The notes under the pieces: model-generated
The model's database searches: none
The model's input: the letters and a program-made list of their open reading frames with translations, nothing else
What the model was told of the DNA's origin: nothing
From: Bacteroidales bacterium
GTDB lineage: Bacteria; Bacteroidota; Bacteroidia; Bacteroidales; UBA932
Length of the DNA stretch: 64,000 nt
NCBI GenBank assembly: GCA_024401745.1
Contig: JAKSKK010000005.1
Location: 1 to 64,000, forward strand
Reading direction: 5' to 3'
Made by a program: the position numbers and the translations under genes
In this document: piece after piece, positions 41,996 through 50,499 of the stretch
How the letters are laid out: every line of letters begins with the position of its first letter
Position numbering within the stretch: position 1 is the stretch's first letter

Positions 41996-44203
41996 TTAAG
42001 AGGCGATTTCGCAAAGGAATTTTATACGAACGAGCCTGACTTCCAGCTCATCATAGTCTGCACCAAGTTCATCGATAGCTTCCTGGACCGAATCTGAAGT
42101 GGCGTCTTCCCTGAAATAGTCATATATCTCCTCAACTATGTCTTCATCAAGGGTTTCCTCGATGTAATAGTCAAGGTTGAGCTGCGTTCCGGTAGCCACG
42201 ATGGCCTCTATCTCGTTCATGAGCTCGTCCATGTCAAGTCCGCGGGCATCGGCAATGTCCTCGAGCTCCATGCGGCGGTCTATGCTCTGTATGATGAACT
42301 GCTTGTTGCTGCTCTTAGACGGAGCGGACTTGAGCACGAAGTCATCGGGCCTCTCTATCTCGTTCTCATCGACGTATTTCTTAATCAGCGCCACGAACTC
42401 GGGGCCGAACTTGCGGGCCTTGCCCTCGCCCACGCCCTGACAGTTCTTGAGCTCGTTCAGGGTGATGGGATAGAGTATCGACATATCCTCGAGTGCGGGG
42501 TCGCCGAACAGTATCCAGGGCTGAAGCCTGAGGCGCCTTGCAAGGTCCTTGCGCAGGTCCTTCAGCATGCTGAGGAGCACGGGGTCTCCTCCGCCGCCGT
42601 GCATCGCAGCGGCAGCCATGTCGTCGTCGTCATCGTCGGCAGTGCCGTCGGAGAACTTGCGGTCCTCGACCAGTTCGAGGGCGAACGGCTCCTTGAAGAA
42701 TCTGCGGCCCTCGTCGGTCACATAAATGAGGCCGTAGCTCTCTATCTCCTTGCCAAGCAGATGCAGGGTGAGGCCCTGATGGATCACGGTACACCAGAAC
42801 TTGTCGGTATGGTCAGAGCCGGCGCCGAAGAACTCCAGCTCGTCGTGCTTGTAGGACTTTATGAGAGCGTTGGACACACCTGCGAGTATGCAGGCCAGAT
42901 GGTCTGTCTTGAAGTGCTCGGGCAGCGACTCTATAAGCTCTATCACGAGCTTCATCTCCTCCCTGCCGTCGAAGGTCTGCCTCGGGTGCAGACAGTTGTC
43001 GCAGCAGTGGCAGTCGTCTTCGAGGTAATCCTCGCCGAAGTAGTTGAGCAGCAGCTTCCTGCGGCACTGGCTGCTCTCTGCGTATGCGACCACCTCGCCC
43101 AGCAGCTGGCGTGAGATCTCCTGCTCTGAGATGGGCTTGCCCTGCATGAACTTCTCGAGCTTCTGGATGTCCTTGTAGCTGTAGTATGCTATGCAGATGC
43201 CCTCCTGCCCGTCACGTCCGGCGCGGCCTGTCTCCTGGTAGTAGCTCTCTATGCTCTTGGGAATGTCGTAGTGTATCACGAAGCGCACGTCGGGCTTGTC
43301 GATGCCCATGCCGAAGGCTATCGTGGCCACTATCACCTGAATCTCCTCCATCAGGAAGGCATCCTGGTTCTCGGCACGCACCTTGGCATCCAGGCCGGCA
43401 TGATACGGCCTTGCCTTTATGCCGTTGATGCAAAGCAGTTCGGCCAGTTCCTCGACCTTCTTGCGGCTGAGGCAGTAGATGATGCCCGACTTGCCGGGAT
43501 TGCTGCGTATGTACTTTATTATATCCTTCTCTGGCTCCACCTTGTCTCTTATCTCATAGTAGAGGTTGGGGCGGTTGAAGGAGGACTTGAAGACCTTGGC
43601 GTCGGGTATGCCGAGGTTCTTGAGTATGTCGGACTGCACCTTGGGGGTGGCAGTGGCGGTCAGGGCGATTATGGGAGCCCTGCCAATCTGCTCCACCAGG
43701 TTGCGTATGCGCCTGTACTCAGGCCGGAAGTCATGGCCCCACTCCGAGATGCAGTGCGCCTCGTCAATTGCGTAGAATGAAATCCTGACCCCGCGTAGCA
43801 TGTGCACGTTCTCCTCCTTGGTCAGGGACTCGGGAGCCACGTACAGTATCTTCGTCCTGCCGGCGACAAGGTCCGCACGGACCTCGTCTATCTGATACTT
43901 GCTCAAGGACGAGTTCAGGAAGTGTGCGACGCTCCCTGTGCCCGCTCCGGACTCGAAGCCGCGCAGAAGGTCCACCTGGTTCTTCATCAGCGCTATGAGG
44001 GGCGAGATGACTATGGCGGTACCATCCATCACAAGCGCCGGAAGCTGGTAGCAGAGCGACTTGCCACCGCCTGTAGGCATGAGCACGAACGCATCGCCGC
44101 CGCCGATCAGGTGGTTGATGATAGCCTCCTGGTCAGCCTTGAATGCATCGTAGCCGAAGAACTCCTTGAGAGTCTTGTGAATCTGAACGGGATCCGGGGT
44201 CAT
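41996..44203 (-). CDS. recQ: ATP-dependent DNA helicase RecQ
   Basis: RecQ is a 3'-5' superfamily 2 helicase of recombination and repair. The 735-residue protein carries Walker A MPTGGGKSLCYQLPA (about 41-55), the DEAH box AIDEAHCISEWGHDFRPEY, and motif VI HYDIPKSIESYYQETGRAGRDG in blocks. A zinc site is recognisable (CRRKLLLNYFG, CHCCDNCLHP), followed by a winged helix and an HRDC-like domain (about 555-630). A further C-terminal part (about 640-735) is predicted helical and acidic (DEDIVEEIYDYFREDATSD). This extended form is common in Bacteroidota. It follows the DUF1015 gene by 6 bases. Confidence 0.96.
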   Translation of the reverse strand: MTPDPVQIHKTLKEFFGYDAFKADQEAIINHLIGGGDAFVLMPTGGGKSLCYQLPALVMDGTAIVISPLIALMKNQVDLLRGFESGAGTGSVAHFLNSSLSKYQIDEVRADLVAGRTKILYVAPESLTKEENVHMLRGVRISFYAIDEAHCISEWGHDFRPEYRRIRNLVEQIGRAPIIALTATATPKVQSDILKNLGIPDAKVFKSSFNRPNLYYEIRDKVEPEKDIIKYIRSNPGKSGIIYCLSRKKVEELAELLCINGIKARPYHAGLDAKVRAENQDAFLMEEIQVIVATIAFGMGIDKPDVRFVIHYDIPKSIESYYQETGRAGRDGQEGICIAYYSYKDIQKLEKFMQGKPISEQEISRQLLGEVVAYAESSQCRRKLLLNYFGEDYLEDDCHCCDNCLHPRQTFDGREEMKLVIELIESLPEHFKTDHLACILAGVSNALIKSYKHDELEFFGAGSDHTDKFWCTVIHQGLTLHLLGKEIESYGLIYVTDEGRRFFKEPFALELVEDRKFSDGTADDDDDDMAAAAMHGGGGDPVLLSMLKDLRKDLARRLRLQPWILFGDPALEDMSILYPITLNELKNCQGVGEGKARKFGPEFVALIKKYVDENEIERPDDFVLKSAPSKSSNKQFIIQSIDRRMELEDIADARGLDMDELMNEIEAIVATGTQLNLDYYIEETLDEDIVEEIYDYFREDATSDSVQEAIDELGADYDELEVRLVRIKFLCEIAS

Positions 44204-44209
44204 TGCAGT

Positions 44210-45472
44210 TTAGTCCAAAGTGTGAATCGCAAGTCCTGAACGAAGCTTGGGCTCGAACCATGTCGTCTTCGGAGGCATGATCTTGCCACTGTCGGCAATG
44301 TTGATCAGCTGCCTCATCGAAACGGGATAGAGGGCGAATGCAAGCTTCATCTCGCCGCTGTCGACACGGCGCTGGAGTTCGCCAAGGCCTCTGATTCCGC
44401 CTACGAAATCAATGCGCTTGTCAGTGCGGAGGTCCTTGATTCCGAGAAGCTTGTCGAGCACAAGATTGCTGAGGATGGTCACGTCGAGCACTCCGATGGG
44501 GTCGGAGTCGTCGAACCTGCCAGGCTTTGCGCTCAGGCTGTACCATCGGCTGCCGAGATACATCGAGAAGTTATGGAGTCCTGCGGGCGTATATGGCTTT
44601 GCAGGGCGGCCGCAGCGGGGCTTTGTGGCGAGGCTGACTTCGAAGTCCTCCTCAAGAGCCTTCAGGAAATCCTCTTCGGTGAATCCGTTCAGGTCCTTGA
44701 CCACGCGGTTGTAGTCCAGTATCTTCAGATGCGTCTCAGGGAAGCATACGGCCATGAAGAAGTTGTATTCCTCGTCGCCGGTATGGTTGGGGTTCTGAGC
44801 CTTCTTCTCAGCGCCCACGCGGGCTGCAGCTGCCGTGCGGTGGTGGCCGTCGGCTACGTAGAAGGCATCTACCTCGTTGGTGAATATCTCAGTGATGCGG
44901 GCAATCGTGGCGTCGTCGTCGATCACCCAGAGCTCATGGCCGAACTTGTTCTCGTCAGTGAACCTGTACTCCGAAGGCTTTGCCACCGTGGCTGCGACTA
45001 TGGCATTGAGCTCGGCGTTGTCTTTGTAGGAGAAGAACACGGGCTCGATGTTGGCGTTCTGGATGCGCACGTGGATCATTCGGTCATCCTCCTTGTCCTT
45101 GCGCGTCAGCTCGTGCTTCTTGATTATGCCGTTCGTGTAGTCGTCGGTATGCGCACAGAGCACAAGACCGTACTGGGTACGCTTGTCCATGGTCTGCGAG
45201 TACACGTAGTAGCAGGGCTTGGAGTCGCGCACCAGCCAGCCACGCTCCTGCCAGAGCCTGAAGTTCTCGACCGCCTTGTCGTAGGTGCGCTGCTCATGCT
45301 CGCCAGCAATGGGGCTGAAGTCTATCTCCGGCTTTGTGATGTGCAGGAGGGACTTCTCGCCTGCCATTGCGGCGGCTTCCTCTGAATTCAGTACATCGTA
45401 AGGAGGTGCGGCCACTTCTGTAGTGAGGCCCTTGGCCGGACGGATTGCCGCAAATGGTTTGACTCGTACCAT
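44210..45472 (-). CDS. DUF1015 family protein, possible serine-related enzyme
   Basis: This 420-residue cytosolic protein matches the DUF1015 family (N-terminus VRVKPFAAIRPAKGL, then APPYDVLNSEEA). Its most striking motif is YVADGHHRTAAAARVG, with D208-G-H-H-R212. A similar DGHHR motif occurs in the ParB-like free-serine kinases (SerK, SbnI). The gene lies close to a serC-serA pair on the same strand, an association that recurs in Bacteroidota and points to serine metabolism. There is no direct proof of activity. A terminator (45526-45556) separates it from the ser genes, so it has its own promoter; only a weak TATATTCG (45506-45513) is visible. It is followed by recQ after 6 bases. Confidence 0.75.
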   Translation of the reverse strand: MVRVKPFAAIRPAKGLTTEVAAPPYDVLNSEEAAAMAGEKSLLHITKPEIDFSPIAGEHEQRTYDKAVENFRLWQERGWLVRDSKPCYYVYSQTMDKRTQYGLVLCAHTDDYTNGIIKKHELTRKDKEDDRMIHVRIQNANIEPVFFSYKDNAELNAIVAATVAKPSEYRFTDENKFGHELWVIDDDATIARITEIFTNEVDAFYVADGHHRTAAAARVGAEKKAQNPNHTGDEEYNFFMAVCFPETHLKILDYNRVVKDLNGFTEEDFLKALEEDFEVSLATKPRCGRPAKPYTPAGLHNFSMYLGSRWYSLSAKPGRFDDSDPIGVLDVTILSNLVLDKLLGIKDLRTDKRIDFVGGIRGLGELQRRVDSGEMKLAFALYPVSMRQLINIADSGKIMPPKTTWFEPKLRSGLAIHTLD

Positions 45473-45525
45473 GGTTATAAGTGTCAGTTAGTTGGTTATC
45501 TACCCCGAATATAATGAATTTTGGT

Positions 45526-45556
45526 AAAAAAAACAAGGTCGCCAATCATGGCGACC
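45526..45556 (-). terminator. Intrinsic terminator after the ser operon
   Basis: On the minus strand GGTCGCC pairs with GGCGACC (stem within 45537-45556, loop ATGATT) and is followed by TTG and eight T residues (A run 45526-45533). It ends the transcript that carries serC, serA and the TnpR-like gene. Confidence 0.88.
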
Positions 45557-45565
45557 CCGTTTTAG

Positions 45566-46123
45566 CTATTCATTTTCATCATAGATGATCTCTTCTTTCT
45601 CGTCTTCGTCGGAATCTTCATCCTCCTCATCGTCCTCGTCTTCATCATCCAGGTCCTCGTCATCCCCTATCAGGCTGCGGCGCTCTCCGGGAAGATGCCG
45701 CCTGTCGTCAGGAAGATCCTCGAATGCGACGTAGCCATTCTCGAACTCCAGGGGGACAGGGCCCTTGCTCTCGACGAGCATGGGTATGAGCACGTGCTTC
45801 TCGGCCTCTCCCTCAAGCGTGATGATCACGCTCTTCTTGGAAGCGATGTCGTAGAAGTACACGAAGCTCTGCACGCCCTGCTTCACGGTGTCGGCTATCT
45901 TCACCTGATCCACCGTGCCGTTGCCAAGATCGACCAGAGCCCAGCGGCCGACCACGTTTCCGTTGGCATCCAGCCCCTTGAAGAGGATGGGCTGGTCAAC
46001 GGGGAACTCGAGGTCGGACCTCAGCTGCTTATGGAAAGTGTACAGCGAATTGCTGCCGTTCACGTCATACACCCTGAAAAAGCCCTTAATGCCCGCCAGG
46101 GTCACTCTATATCTGCAGTTCAT
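45566..46123 (-). CDS. TnpR/pRiA4b ORF-3-like protein with acidic tail
   Basis: This 185-residue protein opens with CRYRVTLAGIKGFFRVYDVNG, followed by YTFHKQLRSDLEFPVDQPILF and YFYDIASKKSVIITLEGEAE. This layout fits the pRiA4b ORF-3-like (IS1096 passenger TnpR-like) family common in Bacteroidota, which is not a recombinase despite the name. The last 35 residues are almost entirely Asp and Glu (DDEDLDDEDEDDEEDEDSD). The function is unknown; acidic tails often bind basic proteins or mimic nucleic acid. Its ATG overlaps the serA stop by one base (TAATG), so it is coupled to the serine genes. A strong terminator follows. Confidence 0.65.
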   Translation of the reverse strand: MNCRYRVTLAGIKGFFRVYDVNGSNSLYTFHKQLRSDLEFPVDQPILFKGLDANGNVVGRWALVDLGNGTVDQVKIADTVKQGVQSFVYFYDIASKKSVIITLEGEAEKHVLIPMLVESKGPVPLEFENGYVAFEDLPDDRRHLPGERRSLIGDDEDLDDEDEDDEEDEDSDEDEKEEIIYDENE

Positions 46124-47043
46124 TACTTGTTAAGCTGGAATCTGGTGCATCCGTCCTTGAGGAAGGACACTATCTGCTTTGCGGCTGCAAGACCGGCGTT
46201 GATGTTGGCCTCGGCGGTCTGGGCACCCATCTTCTTGGGGGTTGCGAACACTCTCGTTCCGAACTTCTCTTTCAGCTCGGCGATGTTGTCGGGAGCGACG
46301 TCGGCGGCGTACTTGAGGTCGGGACGCTCCTCGAGAGCCTTGGCGAGCCCTGCCTCGTCAATGACCTCCTTGCGGGCGGTATTGATGAGCGTGGCACCCT
46401 TGGGCATGCTTGCGATGAGGTCGTAGCCTATGCTGCCGATGGTCTGGGGAGTTGCGGGGATATGTATTGAAACATAGTCACAGCCGGCATAGAGAGCCTC
46501 GAGGCTCTCTGCGGGCTCTGCACCGCCAGCGACGATCTGCTCGGGAGTGAGGAAGGGATCGATGGCCTTGACCTTCATACCGAGGGCTGCGGCCTTCCTG
46601 CCTACGAGACGGCCGACATTGCCGAATGCCTGGATGCCGACTGTCTTGCCCTGAATCTCGGAGCCTGTGGCGGGAGTGAACTGAGTGCGGGCCATGAATA
46701 TCATCATGGCGACTGCAAGCTCAGCCACGGCATTGGAATTCTGGCCGGGAGTGTTCATGGCCACCACGCCGTGTGCCGTGCAGGCTGCAAGGTCGAGATT
46801 GTCATAACCTGCGCCCGCGCGTACCACTATCTTAAGGTTCTTCGCAGCCTCGACCACCTCGGCGGTGACCTTGTCTGAACGGACTATGAGAGCATCGGCG
46901 TCGGCAACTGCGGCGAGGAGCTCGGAAGTCTGCTCGTATTTCTCGAGAAGAGCGAACTCATAGCCGGCGGCCTCGACTATCTCCTTTATTCCTTTGACTG
47001 CAACTGCAGCAAAGGGCTTCTGTGTAGCAACAAGTACTTTCAT
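46123..47043 (-). CDS. serA: D-3-phosphoglycerate dehydrogenase-like protein (SerA)
   Basis: SerA oxidises 3-phosphoglycerate to 3-phosphohydroxypyruvate, the first step of serine synthesis. The 306-residue protein has the D-2-hydroxyacid dehydrogenase fold with a substrate part (VRAGAGYDNLDL), the NAD site GIQAFGNVGRLVG and the catalytic Arg in NTARKEVID. The other two residues of the usual Arg-Glu-His triad are not conserved: the Glu region reads ADVAPDN, and the His of TPHxG is Lys (TPKKMGAQT, K270). The same features occur in Bacteroidales homologues beside serC, so a working enzyme is likely. There is no ACT domain, so feedback by serine through that domain is absent. It lies 2 bases after serC. 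Confidence 0.85.
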   Translation of the reverse strand: MKVLVATQKPFAAVAVKGIKEIVEAAGYEFALLEKYEQTSELLAAVADADALIVRSDKVTAEVVEAAKNLKIVVRAGAGYDNLDLAACTAHGVVAMNTPGQNSNAVAELAVAMMIFMARTQFTPATGSEIQGKTVGIQAFGNVGRLVGRKAAALGMKVKAIDPFLTPEQIVAGGAEPAESLEALYAGCDYVSIHIPATPQTIGSIGYDLIASMPKGATLINTARKEVIDEAGLAKALEERPDLKYAADVAPDNIAELKEKFGTRVFATPKKMGAQTAEANINAGLAAAKQIVSFLKDGCTRFQLNK

Positions 47044-47045
47044 TT

Positions 47046-48119
47046 CTATGCGTGCATTTTTTCAAACTCCTGCATGCAGGCAACCAGGGCGTCGACGTCC
47101 TCCTGTGAGCAGGCATTGTACAGAGATGCGCGGAATCCGCCAACGCTGCGATGGCCCTTGATTCCTATCATGCCCTTCGACTTCGCAAAGGCGAGGAACT
47201 CATCCTGGAACTCCTCCTTGCCGGGAGCCATGACGAAGCAGACATTCATGATGGAGCGGTCTTCCTTGACGGCGGTGCCCACGAACATGGAGTTGCGGTC
47301 TATCTCGTCGTACAGGGTCTCGGCCTTCTTGACGTTGATCTTGTTCATAACCTCCACGCCGCCAAGGTCCTTGATCCACTTCAGGGTCTCGTGCATCACG
47401 TAGATGGAGAACACGGGAGGGGTGTTGAACATCGATCCCTTGTCGATATGAGTGCGGTAGTCGAGCATGGTGGGGATGTAGTGGCTGACCTTTCCGAGGG
47501 CATCCTTCTTCACGATGGCGAAGATAACGCCGGCAGGGCCCACGTTCTTCTGCGCACCACCGTAGATGAGGGTGTACTTGCTCACGTCGACGGGGCGGCT
47601 CATGATGTCGGACGACATGTCGGCGATAAGGGGAACGGGGCTGTCGATATCAGTCTTGATCTCCGTACCGTAGATGGTGTTGTTTGTTGTGATATGGAAG
47701 TAGTCTGCATCCTCGGGGATGGTGTATCCCTTGGGGATGTAGGTGTAGTTCTTGTCTGATGAGCTTGCGATCTCGACTGCATTGCCGAGCCCCTTTGCCT
47801 CCTTGAATGCCTTGTGGGCCCACACGCCGGTGTCGAGGTATGCGGCCTTCTTCTCGAGGAAGTTCATAGGGACATAGAGGAACTCGAGGCTTGCGCCACC
47901 GCCGAGGAAGATGATCTCGTAGTCCTCGGGGATGTTGAGGAGTTCACGCCAGAGGGCACGGGTGTCATCCATGATGGCATCCCATTCCTTGGTGCGATGA
48001 GAGATGGAAAGAACGGATACGCCGGTGCCGGCGAAATCCTTGATAGCTTCTACGGCCTTGTCATATACCACCTGAGGGAGGAGACAGGGACCGGCATTGA
48101 ATACATGAACTTTACTCAT
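47046..48119 (-). CDS. serC: Phosphoserine aminotransferase
   Basis: SerC converts 3-phosphohydroxypyruvate and glutamate to phosphoserine, using PLP. The 357-residue protein begins [14 protein letters not shown], has the [10 protein letters not shown] substrate loop and the PLP Lys in [13 protein letters not shown] (about residue 190), and ends with [16 protein letters not shown]. The length and motifs are standard. It lies 2 bases upstream of serA. A phosphoserine phosphatase (serB) is not in the window. The start is 14 bases after the YigZ-family gene. Confidence 0.97.
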   Translation of the reverse strand: MSKVHVFNAGPCLLPQVVYDKAVEAIKDFAGTGVSVLSISHRTKEWDAIMDDTRALWRELLNIPEDYEIIFLGGGASLEFLYVPMNFLEKKAAYLDTGVWAHKAFKEAKGLGNAVEIASSSDKNYTYIPKGYTIPEDADYFHITTNNTIYGTEIKTDIDSPVPLIADMSSDIMSRPVDVSKYTLIYGGAQKNVGPAGVIFAIVKKDALGKVSHYIPTMLDYRTHIDKGSMFNTPPVFSIYVMHETLKWIKDLGGVEVMNKINVKKAETLYDEIDRNSMFVGTAVKEDRSIMNVCFVMAPGKEEFQDEFLAFAKSKGMIGIKGHRSVGGFRASLYNACSQEDVDALVACMQEFEKMHA

Positions 48120-48133
48120 ATTCTAACCATTGA

Positions 48134-48742
48134 TTATTCCAATTCTTTCGTAAAGTTACTCACTTTGGCGATTTTTTCCAAGAAATCTTCCCTAAGAGTT
48201 TGCCTTACGCGCACCTGCATCGTACACTCGGTGCCGAAGTCCTGCCCGCGCTGCGGCAGGTCCATATCCTTCACCACTTTCATGACTCCCGGCATCTGGC
48301 CATAGTCGAATCCTATGGTGAACCAGGAGCCTGCGATCTTCTCGGTCACGGCCGCTTTCTGAAGAGCGTCAGCCGTAGCGGTCCTATACGCCCGTATGAG
48401 GCCCGGGATGCCAAGCTTGATTCCGCCGAAGTACCTCACCACCACAACCAGCACGTCAGACAGACCGGCGGAGTCTATCTGCCCTAGAATAGGACGACCT
48501 GCGGAACCGGCCGGTTCCCCGTCGTCGGAAGCCCGCCACTGAGCACCGTCCAGGCCAAGCCTGAATGCGCTGCAATGATGCCGGGCATCATGATATTCCT
48601 TCCGTATGCGCGAAAGGATCTCCTTCACTTCCGCCTCCGTCTCAACGGGATAGGCAAAAGCGAGAAAGCGGCTCCCCTGATCCTTGAAAAGGCCTTCAGA
48701 GGGAGTCGCTATGCTCAGATATGTGTCCTGACTATTCGGCAA
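48134..48742 (-). CDS. YigZ/IMPACT family protein
   Basis: This 202-residue protein belongs to the YigZ/IMPACT family, whose eukaryotic members regulate translation through Gcn1. The bacterial role is unclear. The N-terminal domain holds SRFLAFAYPV, ARHHCSAFRLG, DDGEPAGSAGRPIL and VVVVRYFGGIKLGIPGLIRAY, which are the family hallmarks. The C-terminal part has the shorter alpha/beta fold. The reading frame has an in-frame TAG two codons upstream and no ATG or GTG before the conserved region, so the most plausible start is a TTG at 48742. It overlaps the FKBP gene by 11 bases. Confidence 0.88.
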   Translation of the reverse strand: MPNSQDTYLSIATPSEGLFKDQGSRFLAFAYPVETEAEVKEILSRIRKEYHDARHHCSAFRLGLDGAQWRASDDGEPAGSAGRPILGQIDSAGLSDVLVVVVRYFGGIKLGIPGLIRAYRTATADALQKAAVTEKIAGSWFTIGFDYGQMPGVMKVVKDMDLPQRGQDFGTECTMQVRVRQTLREDFLEKIAKVSNFTKELE

Positions 48743-49508
48743 CTTTGCCTACCTTGTCAACCTTGACATTGAAGATAAGGGTGCTGTTAGGCTCGATAGC
48801 CTGGTTGCCCTGCTCGCCGTAAGCGAGGTTTGAAGGGATGTAGAGTTCGATCTCTCCACCCTCTCCTACGAGCTGAAGACCCTCGGTCCAACCCTTGATG
48901 ACGCGGTTGAGCTGCATGCGAACGGGCTCAGCATCCTCAGTTGTCTCGTCGAATACGGTTCCGTCAAGAAGCTTGCCACAGTACTTCACCCATACGGTGT
49001 CCTGTGCTGCGGGCTTCACGTCGTTACCAGGATTGATGATCTTGTACTGAAGACCTGACTCAGTCTCCTCTACGCCGTCCTTCTTCCTGTTCTCTGCAAG
49101 GAACTTCTCCTCCTTCTCCCTGTTTTCACAGACAGCGAGGTTATGACGCTTCTCGAGGTATGAGTTGAATACGTCGTTCATGAGCTCGGGGTTGATCTTG
49201 AACTGCTCGTTGAACTCAGGGTCACGCATGTTTCCCTCAGCTGCGACGAAGGCCTTGATACCCTTTACGATTTCAGAGTAGTTGAGGTCGTCACCGAAGT
49301 TATAGTTCTTGATGAAGCTTCCGAAATTGATACCCATAAGATAGCTTACGGAGTCCTTCTCTGCCTTGGTAGGGAGGAAGTCCTTGGCTGTCATTTCCTT
49401 GGGAGCGATGGCTGCGCCGTCCTCTCCCTCTACTGCAGCCTCCTTGGGTGCACATGCCACTGCTGCGATTCCCAGGACAAGAGCTGCAAAAAATTTAGCT
49501 GTTTTCAT
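48732..49508 (-). CDS. FKBP-type peptidyl-prolyl isomerase lipoprotein
   Basis: This 258-residue protein has a lipoprotein signal (lipobox AVAC, C19) and is expected at the periplasmic face of a membrane. Residues about 45-145 form an FKBP N-terminal dimerisation domain (SYLMGINFGSFIKNYNF). Residues about 155-258 are the FKBP catalytic domain (ESGLQYKIINPGND, VWVKYCGKLLDGTVFDE, GWTEGLQLVGEGGEIELYIPSNLAYG in blocks). It should help fold envelope proteins. It overlaps the YigZ-family gene by 11 bases and follows the glucokinase gene by 28 bases; no hairpin or clear promoter is seen in that gap. Confidence 0.93.
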   Translation of the reverse strand: MKTAKFFAALVLGIAAVACAPKEAAVEGEDGAAIAPKEMTAKDFLPTKAEKDSVSYLMGINFGSFIKNYNFGDDLNYSEIVKGIKAFVAAEGNMRDPEFNEQFKINPELMNDVFNSYLEKRHNLAVCENREKEEKFLAENRKKDGVEETESGLQYKIINPGNDVKPAAQDTVWVKYCGKLLDGTVFDETTEDAEPVRMQLNRVIKGWTEGLQLVGEGGEIELYIPSNLAYGEQGNQAIEPNSTLIFNVKVDKVGKVAE

Positions 49509-49536
49509 TATTGCGTTTAAATATTAAAAAAGTTTC

Positions 49537-50499
49537 CTATAGTTCCCATGCAAGAGCTGAAGCTCCGAGGATGGCTGCATCTGACTCCTTGAGAGAAGAG
49601 AAGACGAGCTTCACCTTGTTCTTCCAGATCTTGAGGACATTGTCGTTCATGGCCTTCTCGATGGGGCCTGCAAGGAATTCCTTGCTGCGTGCCAGACCAC
49701 CGAAGAGAACGATTGCCTCAGGTGCGCTGAATGCGATGAAGTCTGCGAAAGTCCTTCCGAGGAGGGTTCCGGTGTAGTCGAAGATCTTGAGAGCGAGAGC
49801 GTCGCCTTCCTTGGCTGCATCGTAGACGTCCTTTGAGGTGACGTTCTCATAGTCGCGGAGGAGTGAAGGCTCGGTGCTCATCTCGAGCCACTCGCGTGCA
49901 GTGCGTGCAACGCCGATGGCTGAGCAGTAAGCCTCGAGGCATCCAAGACGTCCGCAGCCGCAGCTGCGTCCGTTGTTGCGGACAACGTTCACGTGACCGA
50001 GCTCGCCTGCGAATCCGTCAGCTCCGTAAACGACCTTTCCGTCGATCACGATACCGCTGCCGACACCAGTGCCGAGGGTGATCATGATGAAGTTCTTCAT
50101 GCCGCGTGCTGCGCCGTATGTCATTTCACCCACTGCTGCTGCGTTTGCATCGTTGGTGAGGGATACGGGAATGCCGTCAGTCCTTGCTGAAAGCTTCTCG
50201 GCAAACTTGACTGCCTGGTTGGCAGCCCATGCGAGATTGGGTGCGAATGCAACCTCTCCGGTATAGTAGTTACCGTTGGGAGCGCCTACGCCGATACCGC
50301 GGATCTGGCCTTCCTTGCCGGATTCCTTGATGCACTTCTTGACAGCCTCTGCGAGAGCGTCGAGGAATGCGTCAGCGTCAGCACCGTATGTGTCTGAACG
50401 GATGACAGTCTGGGCGAGGACGTCGCCGCGTGCGTCAACAACACCGATCTTGGAGGTCTGACCTCCTACATCGATACCTACAACGAACTGCTTCTCCAT
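49537..50499 (-). CDS. glk: ROK-family glucokinase
   Basis: ROK kinases phosphorylate glucose or related sugars with ATP. The 320-residue protein has the phosphate-binding start GIDVGGQTSKIGVVD, the glucose-binding NDANAAAVGE, the ATP motif TLGTGVGSGIV, and the zinc-binding CGCGRLGCLEAYCSA (CxCGxxGCxE). There is no N-terminal helix-turn-helix, so it is a kinase rather than a repressor. The stop of the sugar transporter upstream overlaps its ATG by one base (TAATG), which strongly suggests glucose uptake followed by phosphorylation. Glucose is the most likely substrate but other hexoses are possible. Confidence 0.9.
   Translation of the reverse strand: MEKQFVVGIDVGGQTSKIGVVDARGDVLAQTVIRSDTYGADADAFLDALAEAVKKCIKESGKEGQIRGIGVGAPNGNYYTGEVAFAPNLAWAANQAVKFAEKLSARTDGIPVSLTNDANAAAVGEMTYGAARGMKNFIMITLGTGVGSGIVIDGKVVYGADGFAGELGHVNVVRNNGRSCGCGRLGCLEAYCSAIGVARTAREWLEMSTEPSLLRDYENVTSKDVYDAAKEGDALALKIFDYTGTLLGRTFADFIAFSAPEAIVLFGGLARSKEFLAGPIEKAMNDNVLKIWKNKVKLVFSSLKESDAAILGASALAWEL

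Noticed and set aside
45506..45513. TATATTCG as the promoter of the DUF1015 gene
   Set aside because: One mismatch to TAnnTTTG and no -33 element; too weak to annotate as a separate feature.
45566..46123. TnpR-like protein as a transposon resolvase or sign of an insertion sequence
   Set aside because: The family name is historical. There is no catalytic Ser recombinase motif, no terminal inverted repeat and no transposase nearby.
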